Positions 1-12,243 of a DNA stretch of 64,000 nt are shown in pieces. The stretch comes from Ceratobasidium sp. AG-K (taxonomy: Eukaryota; Basidiomycota; Agaricomycetes; Cantharellales; Ceratobasidiaceae). Made by a program: the position numbers and the translations under genes. How positions within the stretch are numbered: position 1 is the stretch's first letter; every line of letters begins with the position of its first letter. The notes under the pieces are model-generated. The model saw only the letters and a program-made list of their open reading frames with translations. It did no database searches and was not told the origin of the DNA. Location of the stretch: positions 1,116,001 through 1,180,000 of the forward strand of contig JAWNGF010000004.1 of the NCBI GenBank assembly GCA_037039685.1, given 5' to 3'.

Positions 1-1081
1 GCCAGTTTGCGCCACCTCGCCGTTTTCTCCTCGCGTTTACCATAAGAGTTCTGTTCTCCTATTCTCCGCACCTAGAAGCCCTCACGAGCTGTTTAGCACG
101 GCACCTGCGAACCGCAAGCCGATGACAAGAAACCTCGCAAAGCAATTTGTTTGGCCTATTTATACCGTAGATCGCAATACTCCATTCGGTGCAGCCCAAG
201 CGGGGCACACGCCCCTACTCTAGTTTAGTTAGGACCGGAGAGCTTACTCACATAATCTCCCGACAGTAATGGCGTGTTAGAGTGTGTAGCCCGCGTCTGT
301 CCTTCCGACCGCTACCGGCTATATGATTCCTTTATGCCGTCCTATATACGCGAATAAGTCGGTCCCGCCGGCATTTTACTCAAGACGAACCAATATCCTA
401 AGAACAGACACGTAATGCTGTGTGTGGCAAGCCCATGTAGCCGACCTCGGTCCAAAGGAAAATGACAAATATCCGCGGGACCGCCGGCAACCCGAACAAT
501 CTGGTCAGCGCTATTATTTAGGTCTGATGCATCAAAGCTTGCACGTCAGACGTCCGAGTCATTTCCGGCTACTGTCAGCTCGCGTCCGTACCTCGCGTCG
601 TGATGCCCGACTGGCGCTCGTATGGTTTGATTTGACGGGTGCCGCCAGGGGCGAGCCGCGGCCGAGTTTTGGGGAAACTTTCGTGTGTTGCATGCAAGAT
701 CGTCATCTGGTGTGCGTACAACTTGAACTCCGACGCGGATGCGGGATAGGGTTCACCCGATGCGAGAGTTTGAGCAATTTGGTGGAATGCACTCTATCGG
801 CGATTCGAGCAGAGAATGTATAGACTCCCGATATCGTGTTAATCGTGCCTAGCCTCGAGGCCAACGTAGGGCCCAGACAGGCGACAAATCTAAATCGACA
901 GCACGTGCGAAATGAAGGCATATAATTCATCGCATAGGGTATTCACATAAACCAGAGGACCAAAGAAATAAGTTAGACAAAATACGGCTCCGGACCGGGG
1001 CAGATCAATCGCGTAATCAGGGTCCAGACTATGATGCGCTGTGGACTAGTCAGCGGCAAACATGCGAGGTGGGAAGATAAA
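1..1081. other. No recognisable gene
   Basis: Open frames occur here (for example 422-823 on + and 703-930 on -). None has a recognisable domain, a paralogue in the window, or an intron-connected continuation. Composition is mixed and there is no obvious repeat. It may be intergenic or hold the edge of an unrecognised gene. Confidence 0.5.
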
Positions 1082-1686
1082 TTACCTGGACGCGGCGAGG
1101 AGGGTGCGTTCGCGGGCGCGTTGGGCGGACCAGACGAATGCGGCAATGGTGTCTGTCTCGCGCACGGATTTTGTGTGCCAGTGGCGTTCGGCGAGGCGGG
1201 CGAGCACCGTGTGGACCGAGTCGAGGTCGGTGAGGATCGGGGGTTGGGTCAGGTCGTCGGGTTGGGGTGTGTGTGTTGTGGGGTTGAGGAGTGTGGATGG
1301 GATGGGTGCGGGTTGGGAGGTGTACGGTGAGGGGTGGATGGGGGGAAGGATGTCGTGTTTGACGAGATACGACACGAGCGAGTGGGTGGGCAGACTGCTC
1401 AGGTCCGTCTACTACGAGTTAGCTGGATTCAACAACAGCCGTGGGGACTCACCGGCCGCTCGTCCTTCTTGGCGACGGGGGTAGGTGCAGGGGCGGGTGG
1501 GGCGGGCATGAGCAGCGTCTCGTCCTTGCGGCGTTTCTTTGGGTCGGGCGGAGAGGTCTCGGCGGCAGTGCGTTTGGCAGGCTTGACAATACGGGGTTTT
1601 TGTGGTTTCGCCTTGCGCTCGTCGATGTAGGCAGCGTCGATAACGTTGTACGGATAGGGTCGAATGGGCTCTGCGACGGGTGGCAT
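1082..1686 (-). CDS. Small hypothetical nuclear protein, two exons
   Basis: I do not recognise the family. Exon 1 (1686-1453) starts at ATG 1686 and codes 78 residues, with a basic cluster PKKRRKDE near residues 49-56 that looks like a nuclear localisation signal, then a Pro/Ala-rich stretch. A 44-bp intron (1452-1409, GTGAGT...TAG, phase 0) leads to exon 2 (1408-1082), which contains a motif LSSLPTHSLVSYLVKHDILPP followed by a Pro-rich linker and a helical C-terminus. The combination of a nuclear signal and a short conserved-looking helix suggests a subunit of a chromatin or transcription complex, but that is a guess. The stop follows AGG|TAA, which also resembles a splice donor (GTAATT), so another 3' exon is possible. 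The gene is divergent from the XLF-like gene and probably shares the promoter region between about 1690 and 1840 with it. Confidence 0.6.
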
Positions 1687-1838
1687 GGTTGTTCACTTCG
1701 GATCCAACTCAGATCACAGGGATCGGCCCTGACCAATTAGACCACCATCACGCTCCTTGTTCCCTCTGCACCTGCTATTAAACCACTGCTACACTGGCTC
1801 ACTGGTTGTGCTCGCCCGCTGGCACAAATTAACTCCAC

Positions 1839-3480
1839 GTGACATGGAGATATCAGACGTACGTCGTCGGCCCCACCCACACGCTCGCTGACACCCCGCA
1901 GGACCGGCTCACCAAGCTGCTCTCCGCTCCATGGCTCGCCCGCACTGACACCGACACCAAGACGACCTACCTCATCGTAGGTCTCTGCATCATACAGCCC
2001 CCGCCCATCCTCACGCCAAATATAGAAATTCCATGCAGACCCTGTTGAATTGACCTGTGCCGTCCTCATCACCGACACCAAGCGTGTCTGGGCAGAAGGT
2101 CAGTCCCAGTTCTACATGTTTACTGTAAGCTAACTTGACTAGTCGTCCACGGGCGCCACATTTCCCTGCGCACCGAGCACCCCGAACCAATCCACAAATC
2201 CCCAAAACACCAGCTCAAATTCAGACGCGAGCAGCTCGCTCTACTCCACACAGCACACTCGCTCGCACACGTTCGGGACATGGAAATCTCCACCCAAGAA
2301 AACGGACAACGAGCAGTTGGTACACCCCCCAATCCCGTCAACCGAACCCATGCTAATTGTGCAGGACTTGGCGCTCACGATTACGAGCGGGGACCTCGTC
2401 TGGCGCTGGGATGCATTCGCACTCCATCCGTCTCACGCTGCACAGGTCTTGTCTAGGCACCTGTTCCTCCCCATGGTCAGTTTGACGAGTGTTGTCGTTG
2501 GCATGGCGAGCTCTGGAGCCGAATGGGGAGATGTGCAAAAGGTGAGCCGATCCCTACCTCGGATTTACAATTTTGACTCTGGCTGACTCGGCCTGTAGCA
2601 AATAGACAAGACGAGTAAAACAGCACGCATCACACCCCATTCGCACGTCTGTGCGCTATTCAACAAACCCGTCGTCGCCTGTGGACTCGCGAGGATCTCT
2701 CAAGTCTGGGAACGAGCCGACGAGGACCAATTACGTGAGTCTTCCCTGTCGGTCCTGAATATATTTGACATTGTGTAGATCCTATCGTGCAGGACCTCGA
2801 AGAACTCCAGTCTGGGTCGCTCGAGTTTGAACCTCTGAGCGAGTCTGAGCCCGAGCCCGAGCCCGAGTATGCCGTGCGTCTGAACTCGGTTGTTTGTTTA
2901 TCTGGTGTGCTGAATTGGGATGTTTTAGGATCTTCGGTCGAGCCCCGCCCCGCTCCGGTCTTCGTCTGCCCCGCTTCCGTCCGACGGGGATGGGTCTGTC
3001 ACCGAGGATGATGACGACGATGCGGGTGAGACGCAGATTCAGACCCAGGATCCGATGTACGGCGAGGCGTCGAGGTACGGTCAGTCCCAGGCGTCCCGGT
3101 ACGGCCAGTCGCAGTCCCAGGTGTCTCGCCTTGGTGGACAATCCCAGGTATCCCGACAAGGCACACAATATCAAGCTTCCCAACTTGGAGCCCAGTCTCA
3201 AGCTCCTCGATTGGGTGCTCGGTCTCAGCCCCAATCACATTACGGAATCTCTCGTCCACCTATCCCATCTACGCAATCCCAACCACAACCCTCACTGGCC
3301 CAACTGAGCATGCTCGGAGCCGGCGCTCGCTCCAAGTCCCAACCGCAGCCCAAAAAGCGCCTGCATGACGACTCGGATTCAGACGACGACGAACGCGACG
3401 CCGAGTTGAAGTTGCGTATGAGGTTTGGAGCGACGGGAGGGGCGATTGGAAGTCGTCGTCGGGCGGGGAGGAAGTTTTAG
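1839..3480 (+). CDS. XLF/Cernunnos (Nej1)-like NHEJ factor
   Basis: Role: scaffold protein of non-homologous end joining. XLF family proteins dimerise and bind XRCC4/Lif1 to bridge DNA ends with Ku and ligase IV in the nucleus. Exons seen: ?-1976, 2026-2098, 2143-about 2315, 2365-2541, 2599-2734, 2779-2873 and 2929-3480. Most junctions keep phase. The exon 3 donor is uncertain: GTTGGT at 2316 keeps the frame. Family evidence is the head-domain order: a helix with SAPWL, then TYLIKFHADPVEL, then CAVLITDTKRVWAE (compare the LLVSDLQQVW-type strand of animal XLF), then SGDLVWRWDAF, then a long helix reading MVSLTSVVVGMA. An acidic linker and a Ser/Gln/Tyr-rich low-complexity tail follow. The protein ends in SRRRAGRKF, a basic-plus-aromatic tip like the Ku-binding motif of XLF. 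No in-frame ATG precedes the first exon (the frame is closed at 1830), so a small upstream exon is probably missing here. Confidence 0.75.
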
Positions 3481-4021
3481 CTGGGGCTCAGCAGGCTCAC
3501 TCTCCTGGAAAGTGCCCCCCCCCCAGGAGTTGAGAGTAGATGCGGTCGTTCTACCCGAGGATCACAGTGCAGAGAGCATTGTGGCCTGTGCTGATGACAT
3601 GTTTCATTATTTTTTAAGGTTTGTGTTTTTGGAGAGCTGTGTTTTTGGAACTTTGTGTGTGTTTGATTTCATTTTCCCGACTTCATTTTGGACCCCGGAA
3701 CTGCATTTTTAGACTTGACTACTGCATTTCTAGACTGGTAGACTGCATTTTTGGAATGGTTTTTATTTCTAAGGATATGTCTGTATTTCGTTCGCATCCA
3801 ATTTCATTTCGACGATCCCACCGGCCAAGCGAGTTTGCCAAGTTGCCCAAGAAGCCCGAGCCGTGGTAATGGCCTCGTGTATGGATCAAAGGAATCACCG
3901 AGCCCCGCGCACGAGGCGGGATTTTCAGCCATAAAGCCCCAGTGGAGCGTCTTCTTTCTCTACCTCTTTGTGCTAATTCGTTTTTGGCTGGTGATCGTCT
4001 CAATAGCAACTCGTCGGACCG
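3481..4021. other. Intergenic region between the XLF-like and GH5 genes
   Basis: This 541-bp stretch has a C10 run near 3515 and T-rich sequence with repeated phrases of the type ctgcattttt-gga around 3690-3760. It should hold the 3' UTR of the upstream gene and the promoter of the GH5 gene. No coding signal was seen. Confidence 0.5.
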
Positions 4022-5686
4022 ATGATCTTTTCGACGTGTGCAAAACTCGTCTCGCTGCTTGCGTTTGCTTCGCTGGCTCGAGCGGCTCCGAAGCAATGTC
4101 GAGTCGTGCATAGGCGGGCGGCACAGCTCCAGGTTCCCCTACCGACGGGCACCAGTCCGGCGACGCATACTAGGAGCGTCAGCACTGGTACGGCCACAGC
4201 AACTTACTCACCCAGCGCCCGACCCACACCATTCGACTACACCAACGACAAAATCCGAGGCGTCAACTTGGGCGGTTGGTTACGTGCGTATCTCGAGCTC
4301 CCCAAAACCCGCTACTCACCCTCGCGCAGTACTCGAAGTGAGCGCTCCGTTGTTCCCCTTACGTACTCTGACGTCGACAGCCCTGGATCACACCCTCGCT
4401 ATTCGAAAACACCGGCAACGAAGAGATCGTCGACGAGTACACGTTTAATACCCTCCAAGACGCCGATACGGTTTCGCGCATTCTGACCCAGCATTGGGAG
4501 ACTTGGATCGTCGAGGATGATTTTAGGCAGATTGCCGAGGCGGGGTTGAACCATGTTCGGTACGTTGGGCGCTTGCTCCACTGCGTTTTCTAATGTTTCG
4601 GAAGGCTCCCATTTGGGTACTGGTCCGTTCCGAGGGAGAGTAATAATCCGGCGCCGTACAACCCTAATGCGTGGCCGTATGTCGTCAAAGCCATCGAGTG
4701 GGCACGGAAATACAATCTCTTGGTGATTCTCGACATTCATGGTGCACCCGGCTCTCAAAACGGGTACGACAATTCAGGTCAGCGGATGGGGTTCCCTCAG
4801 TGGGCAAGCGATGCGGGGAACGTGAACCGGACGTTGGACATCGTAGCTTGGCTCGCACAAACGTTTGGCGGAGAAGAGTACGACGGGGTGGTTACGATGA
4901 TTCAGTTGATGAACGAGGTGAGTGCGGCCTTTGCGGGCAGGGCTTGACTAATGCGGTACAGCCGGCGGGATTCTACCCAGAGGTTCTGCCCGTGATACAA
5001 GACTATTACCAGCGCTCGTACTGGATCATCAAAGGCGTCAGCTCGCGCCTGCTCATCGCCCTTCACGACGCATTCAAACCACTCGCCCAATGGTCCACCT
5101 CGACGCACGTCCCCAGTCCGGAAAACACTATCATGGACACGCATATCTACCAAATCTTCAATGACCACCAGGTCACGATGACTTGGGAAGAAAAGATCAA
5201 GGCGACGTGCGACCAAGGGAACGAGCTCGCGAGCTATACGGCCAGGCAGGACGGGTTCAGGACTTATGTTGGCGAGTGGACGACTAGCTTTACGGACTGT
5301 GCCAAGTGGTTGAATGGTCGGGGCGTGGGCGCGAGGTTGGACGGTACGAGAGCGGGGAGCCAGTTTCTTATGAGTTGCGATGAAATTACGGGTACGATGG
5401 ACAAGTTTAGCGACGATTACAAGACGTGGTTGAGGAGGTGAGTGTCGCACCGGTCATTTGAATTGGGCTGACCCGGGATAGGTACTGGGATGCACAAACG
5501 ATTGCGTTTGAGCGGGGAAATGGATGGGTATATTGGACTTGGAAGGTGAGCCTCGCTGCTCGACTGCAAAGCCACTCTCACCCCCTTGTACAGGCTGAAA
5601 TCGCAGATGAATGGAGTTACTCCAAAGGCCTCGAGGGAGGATGGATACCGAAAAATCCGACAGAACATATGTATCAAGCGTGCTGA
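4022..5686 (+). CDS. Secreted glucan 1,3-beta-glucosidase, GH5 (exo-beta-1,3-glucanase)
   Basis: Role: hydrolyses beta-1,3-glucan from non-reducing ends, in cell-wall remodelling or nutrition outside the cell. ATG 4022 begins a hydrophobic signal peptide (LVSLLAFASLARAAP). A Ser/Thr/Pro-rich linker and the GH5 start IRGVNLGGWL follow. Exons: 4022-4283, 4330-4337, 4381-4559, 4605-4917, 4962-5437, 5482-5545 and 5594-5686; all phases agree. Exon 2 is only 8 nt (TACTCGAA) and supplies the LE before PWITPSLF. Motifs: LDIHGAPGSQNG; the acid/base Glu in MNEPAG, where the intron falls directly after the Glu codon; and the nucleophile Glu in YVGEWTTSFTDCAKWLNG. The protein ends about 420 residues on at HMYQAC, normal for Exg1-type enzymes. 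It converges on the F-box gene downstream. Family assignment is firm; the exact substrate is from family knowledge. Confidence 0.93.
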
Positions 5687-6060
5687 TTGTCGTATTAGCA
5701 TGTATGCGTTGGACTATCCTTAGACTGGACCAACGACCTTACTGTATTGAAATGATATTATCCTAGCTTTGTAGAGTATCATGTTCCTTATCAACGGAGG
5801 GATCCATAACGACTGTTTGACTCCAAGTTTGAACATATAAGAGCTAAATGAATCAAGTGGCTATAAAGAAATTCCCTGAGGACGGGCTTTAAGGACACCA
5901 AACCCATATATGTTGAGAATCTTAACTGTGATTGCAATGGCGTGGCATACATCAACTATCTCAGACTGAAGCCGGCCGCGGAGCTTGGAGTTGAGAGTTA
6001 GATGGTTGAGCAAAATCCATCATCCCAACTACTTTGACTGGGATTCTCGATTAGCGCAAT
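5687..6060. other. Convergent intergenic spacer
   Basis: This stretch lies between the 3' ends of the GH5 gene (+) and the F-box gene (-). It is AT-richer and has no coding signal. It presumably carries both 3' UTRs. Confidence 0.5.
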
Positions 6061-8045
6061 TCACGTATTCAATGGACTCCTAGGCTCACCATATGGCATG
6101 TCAAAATCGTCGATCACACTGGCCGTGGGCTCCCAAGCGACCCAAAGGCTGTCCTGTGTCATTTGTAAGCAACTACATTCGAGATATGTTCTCCCCGGAT
6201 GCCCAAAAGGAAACACTCGAGCCACATTGCCGACGGGGAACGGATGGAGCTTAAGAGTTGGACCCTCGCCAATGGTTGATTCAAAAGTGTTGTTGGGCTG
6301 GGGGATGATGTGAAGGATGCATAAACCATAGGTCTGGCAGTACCAATGCACATTAATTTCAACTCAACTCCCTTTATTTTGACTTACCCCAAAAGCCAAA
6401 ATTCTGTTTCCGTCATATGCTAGGTTACCGAGACCCCGGTCAATGCGCGCCGCAGATATCCTAATTTTTTCTAGCGATGGCGAATTGGTATTTGAATTGT
6501 CGGGAGGTTGTGAAGGTGTCGATGAACTGGTAGTTGGTTCGCTTGTTCCACCTCCCGAGGCCGCGAGTTCGTGTAAGGCATTGGACTTGAGCCCACTGAC
6601 ATGAAAAAGGCACCCCCGAGCTGTGAGAGCAACAAAATCATCGCCGGATGGTGACACATGGACCGCCAATACAATGTCTTGAATTTGTTGAAACGCAACT
6701 TGAACTTGGCGCTTATTTGGGATGCAATATCCCGGCAAGCTCGATAATTCAAACGTGCCGTGAGCTGGATGGCTAGTCGGCATCTGTTGGTCGGGGAGGT
6801 GAACACTATTGAGCAGCAGTGCGAGGTGTTGTTTTGTGAGCTGAAATACGCATTGGCCTGTCTCTCGACTATACACCGAGACTGTATGGGTTGCAACAAA
6901 TACGTGTGTTTCGTTGACGTCGACGTAGAGCATAGCAAAACCCGAATTTGCATAAGGGGAAGGTTCGATATTTATGGTTTGAGTCAAGCACCGAGCTCGT
7001 ATATCCCAGAGCCACAGACTATCGCCAGCGCGACTACCCACACAGAGTGTAGGATAAACAAGTCGAGTAGCTCGCGAATCAGCAGGATTCCTAATCATAC
7101 CCATAGGCACCAATTCGCCCCTATGCGGTGACCCTGGCGAGAACGCTGCTTGCTCCATAGCACGCTGTATGCGGTTAATAAACGTGATGTAGTTAAGTTA
7201 CCCTTCATACCTCGTACATGGATATCTGACGCTCTGTTGGCTGGCGATCGAGCGGCTCAGTATCCTGATCCTGTGCCCACCTCCATACCTCCAAGGCAGT
7301 GGACTCCTCGCACGTTAATACGATAAAACCGTTAGACATTTCGACGTGAGCATACTCGGACACCTTTGTGTGAAAAATATTACCATATTCGTCGCATCGA
7401 TTCATAAGCAGTAAGCTCGTACCTGGCCCAGCCGAAATACCGCCGGCTGGTGGGGATTGCGAAGGCAATGTACAACTAGGGCAGAATTACTTGCTGCGTG
7501 GTAGTTAGTATCCGTTTAGGCTTCATGACGTGTCGAGAAGTATAACCAACCCAGAACGGTATCCACTTCCCCTCCTGACATTACCAGCAATGACTTCTCC
7601 GTATCGACCTTAATTCGATGCACCTCCATTTGTTGTGAAGCTCCAAAGACATCACATAACAAATAGGCACTCTTCAAACCGCGCCACCTCTTTGCTGTGA
7701 AAGTTTGCAGCCGACCTACAGAGCCGTGCATATGGGTCACCCCTATGTTTTGACTCGCTCACGATTGGCATCTAGCTCACAGTATTGCTTCCAGCTCTGT
7801 ACCTTTGATGCCTCTACGCTTACCCATCCCTTCAGCGTCGCATCCAGAGACTCAGAGGGTACATCCATGGATTCACATGTAGCAGCAAGGTGGCGATATA
7901 TAACGTTCTCGTTGTCCGAGATGACCAAGTGCCAGAGCCTCGAGGTCTGTAACAGGACAGCGACGTCCGCTAGGGTCAAGAAGGCAATGATGCGGAGAAG
8001 ACACTCGGGAGGGATATCCGCATAATTCGTATGCATTTTCTCCAT
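6061..8045 (-). CDS. F-box/propeller-like protein, copy 1
   Basis: Likely a substrate adaptor of an SCF ubiquitin ligase: F-box proteins bind Skp1 through the N-terminal motif and substrate through the C-terminal part. Exons on the minus strand: 8045-7781, 7715-7551, 7475-7423, 7363-7211, 7164-6388 and 6333-6061, giving 561 residues with consistent phases. The N-terminus reads DIPPECLLRIIAFLTLADV, a typical F-box. The rest has repeating beta-type segments with SLWLWDIRAR, VFVATHTVSVYSRETGQCVF and HVSPSGDDFVAL, which resembles a WD40-like propeller. The closest relative I can see is the gene at 16588-18495, which matches exon by exon. Starts at 8129 or 8036 are also open; 8045 puts the F-box near the N-terminus as in the paralogue. 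The target is unknown. Confidence 0.82.
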
Positions 8046-10970
8046 TATAGATTGGTGAGCTCCGTTTTTTGTTATGATGTCCCAAGTGAAAGGCCCGAAT
8101 TGAAGGGTCGTCACACATCGGAGAGTCACGTGGGAAGCACATCACACGATTGCGTCAGTATGAACGCATAATTTGTTCAGGCAAACGGATGATACTGCAA
8201 GAGCGCACTCGCACTCGTAACCCACCAGTAACCAAGATTGACACTGGCACCAGTGTGGCAGTGTAAGTTTATTCAGCTTGTACCTCTCCCCGGATAATAT
8301 GTTTTATCTTTAGCCCACAAGTCGTAAGTTGGATATATGCTGCATATATTGATTACCAACACCCCCTTCTGGCCAGTATTACTACACATCGACTGCCGCT
8401 TGAAGGGCCTCGCGCTCCAGTTGAGATTGGTCCTCGTATTGTCGAGCTCTCGGTTCCGGGTGCCTTTGCCGGACTAAACAAGCCCATCATCGCTTCTGCA
8501 TAAAACCTTGCTAAGCCGCCTGCGCCCAAAAGCGCAAAATACAACGAACCTTGTTGCCCAATGTAATAGTGGGTTGAACAAAATCAGGTTTGCTCATACT
8601 GACGGGCGATGTCAGCTGGCACTCGCTTATCCGTCCGAATGCACGTATGCAATACGACAAGTACCAATAGAATTCATTCAAATCAACTCGGGTAGTATTC
8701 TAACCCTCTATATTTTTAAATTCAATGGCATTTCAGCCCATGACAGGACTTCATTATGCAAGGTTCAGCCTCCTGTTTATGCTCGAATCAAGCCTTCAAC
8801 GCTTGAATACAACAGCTCTTTTTGAGGACCAGACAAAGTTAAACTATGCTAGAGTAGCCCGGAGCATGGTACTGCAGTGTGTGGCAGCCGCGATTGTATC
8901 GTGGCCTACGCTGGTTCGCCCGCGGATCCCGCTTCTTAACACAATTACTATGACTCATAACACGCCGGTGTTGCTCAATTGCCTTTCGGGTCCACATAAC
9001 CCACACGGATGACCGCGATACTAAGTACAGGCGAGGGTATATGCTAGCGTCATCCACGAGTCAAACCTCAAGGGCCATCTCGCACACACCCAGCAATCAA
9101 CTCGTGCAAGCGCCTTTATATCCAGATTAGTACTCATCCATACCCGGGGCAATTGTATTGCCCGCTTACACTCACTGTGCTGGTAAGCAGACGTAAAATC
9201 AGCGATCGATGCACGAGGCGGACGAGATTAAGACGAATCGGGATGAAAGCGGCCATGTAGGCAGTACGCCTAATATGTAAACCTCCGGGACGCACATCCA
9301 GTTCAACTGACAGGCATAACCAAACGGAATGTCTGTCGCGGTGGTTTGTCAAATGAGGAGCGAGTGGGCGCTACGCCCAATACGGATTACGAGGGGCAAT
9401 GCTTAGAGTGACCGTCCTAGCATACAGTTGAATGGGGATGCGATGTGCCCAGACACGGTCCGTGCAATGACAGGTGGGCAAATTAAATGAACTTGATTGG
9501 TGTCGTAGAATCCGATCGCGCACGATGCACAACACGCCATTAAGGCAGCTACATGTCGAACTGCCAACAGTGCTCGACTAAACTACATTTTCAAACCCAG
9601 GCAGGCCGAGTGTTAATTTCCGGCTCCGATCCTATCCAGCAAAAGGCTTCAAGCGAGTTGCGGCGCGACCTTGGCAAGTCTGGTCTCAGCATTGACAACT
9701 CGGCCTGTGGCACGCTTGTGGCGCATCTCGCCTTGTCAAACGACGAGGCTCACCGGTAACGCCCTTGACATATTTACCGAAACTGCGCGCGCCGTGTATT
9801 TACCGGGACCAATTCATTTGAGATGGCTCGTTCGGCGGCATCTGAATTTCACAGAGCCAATTTGCTGCCGCGGAACCCAAGATAACTCCAGAAGGGTTGG
9901 CGATGCACCGCGCGCTTCTGCGTTTCGAGACGGTTTGGTTAGAAGCAGCAGGGGTGCTGAGTTCTACTGTACTTGATAAAAAAAAAAGTGTTAGGACAGA
10001 CATAAATTGCCCTAAATTCGTGCCAAGCCCGAGTGATCGAAAAACTGGGCTTCTCGTAAGCTGACCAAATTCCATGGCGTCAGCGCTCGATCTATACATG
10101 GCCACGTGGGGACGCGCCACTTCTCAGTCCCCGCGCGCATACACACCCATCATCTTCTGTCCATGGAGACAAGTACGCGGCAATATGTTTCCAGGCATGC
10201 CCGACCACCATTCGGCATGCCTACACAGGCGAAGTCGACCTCCGAGAGGCCAGGCCTTGACAGGAAGACGTGGTGGCTGAAAAAAATTGTTGGCGCGAGT
10301 GACTTTTCTCATGCGATGGACCTAAAGTGGCTTATGTCCGTCCAACTGTGCCGGGTTATTTTCGGGTTATTTCTGACATTTATTCGTGAGCCTGACAAGG
10401 CCCGGGTTTAGTCTATACCCACCGCGTGCCATACACTTGCCCCAAGACTTCATACCGAGGTAAGCACCATGAAGCAAGCCGTTCGACCGATCAGAGCCGC
10501 GGCTCGTAGACTCCTGAGCAGAAAGAATTGGTCGCCGGGTGGGGCCAGGGATCTGTGAGGACGGGACGAGCTGAACCGGGGCCCGTGTCCGACGGCCCTG
10601 AGTTAGACCACGCATTCCGGATGGTACTGAACAAGGATGGGGTCGGATATTCGATCCTCATCGGATAGATCAAATCACAGATCAGAGCTAACCCATACGA
10701 CGCTGCTCTCAAAAAGTAAACTGTGACTCTATGATAGCATAAGATGTATAGATAAGAGTATGACATGGATGTAGGAATAAATATCCGGTAGATATGAGGT
10801 AGGTGTACAATGGACAAAGAAGTGATGAGCGTTGACAGAAATACATGTGCACCAGTACAAAGTGGGGAGAAGTGAATGAGCATAATTGAATAGACAACTG
10901 TTCCCTTGAGGTCTCTGGCATAATCGGCGGAGCAAGGAGAGGGACGACATCAGGGTAGCCATGTCAAGTG
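8046..10970. other. Long gene-poor interval
   Basis: About 2.9 kb between the F-box gene start and the cyclin gene end. Short open frames exist (for example 8508-8825 + and 9800-10120 -), but none shows a domain, and none links by plausible introns into a longer protein. An A9 run lies near 9979. It should contain the upstream region of F-box copy 1 and the 3' flank of the cyclin gene. Confidence 0.45.
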
Positions 10971-12243
10971 TCATTGCGATGGGGCTCGGCCGGCCCCAAT
11001 CCAAAGTCGCCAGCCAAGGACCTCGCCAACGACACGTTCGCATTCGCCAATGTCTCGGCTGCCGAGTCCGCTAATGAGGGACCATGAACGGTTGTCATAT
11101 GGCTTGTCAAAGACGAACTTGCACGCCAACACGAGTGCAGCCAGGAACACCCGGCGGGCGTCGGTCAGGACTCGCTCTTGCGGTGTTCGGTCGATGGTTG
11201 AAGGTCCCGAACTGGAGGCGGACTGGGTCTTGAGCGTGACCGAGTGCAAGGCTTGGGTAATTGCCAATCGGCAACGAAGCACATACCCGGCGGCGACTCG
11301 GATGATCAAGCCGGGCAGGGCAGCACGTTTGAACAGCTCGGTGAGAAACCACCGCATGCTTCCCGCCGGCGCAGCGCCAGACTGATATTCGAGGGCGCCG
11401 AGGGTGCTAAGGTGTCGGGCAAGTTCTCTTTTAGAAGGAAGACATTGGACTCGGATGGCGGATTGTTGAGGAGCGGGCGCAGGAGGAGTGGACAGGGATG
11501 TGCTGAGTGAGGGTGGCGGGGATTGGGGAGTGAGGGGAGCCGTGTTTTTCGAGGGGGCACGGGGTGTTACAGAGCTGGGTAGGATGGATGTCCCGGGCAT
11601 AGGAGGCGTAGATGGGATTAATAGTTTCGGGCTAGACGGCCGGGCCATATGTAAGGACGCTTGATAATTAGGATTGTGTAAACGTTCTTTGCTCACCTCG
11701 TAACGCGTGCCGCTGCGTCTTCCGGGGAATTGTGATTAGGGGCCGCATGCTGATATCCGGGCTGAAAGTAGATCGATGCTAGGATAGCGAGCGAGAGTTC
11801 TACGGTCGGGGAAGAGATTTAGGGAGCCTGAATGGCATGCGGCTGGATCTATGCTTACCCAAGACGTAACCAGAACTCGTCTGCTCGAGGAGCGTGGGAG
11901 GCATGCCAGGAGGCGAAGACGTTGGTGTGGGTAGTTGTGAACCCTTGACCGGTGCAGGCTCGGCCAGCGCATCCTTGGGTTGGGCCGTCGGTGCTGTGGG
12001 CGAGAGCGACGGCATCGCTTGCAGTAGGCTGCCGACTTTTGGGGCCGGTCCCGAATACAAAGTGCTAGGTGCGAGCTGGGGCCGAACTAGACTGGGCAGA
12101 GCCCTTTTATTGGGTATCGTGTTGCTGTTCAGAAAGTAGGGCTGCCATCGTGCGAGTCGAGCACAAGATGCATTCCGTACGGCCATGGAGCCTGACTGGT
12201 TGTCGCGAACGGGAGTGGTGGGGCGGGTGGTCCTGGCGGCCAT
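10971..12243 (-). CDS. Pho80/PCL-like cyclin
   Basis: Likely partner of a Pho85-type cyclin-dependent kinase, in nutrient signalling or the cell cycle. Exons on the minus strand: 12243-11859, 11778-11697 and 11631-10971 (phases 1 and 2, both consistent), giving about 375 residues. The N-terminal half is Pro/Ser/Thr-rich low complexity. The C-terminal half has the cyclin fold: helices around MRWFLTELFKRAALPGLIIRVA and RVFLAALVLACKFVFDKPYDN, then RSWSLISGLGSRDIGECERV and LGWRLWIG. The ACKFVFD-type segment followed by an NR.W.-I-G-L pattern is characteristic of the PHO80/PCL cyclin family. A second acceptor at about 11660 would leave the frame; the acceptor before 11631 keeps it. Confidence 0.85.

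Noticed and set aside
422..823. 133-aa open frame on +
   Set aside because: No domain, no plausible intron-linked partner, and Arg/Cys-rich composition typical of a chance frame in GC-rich DNA.
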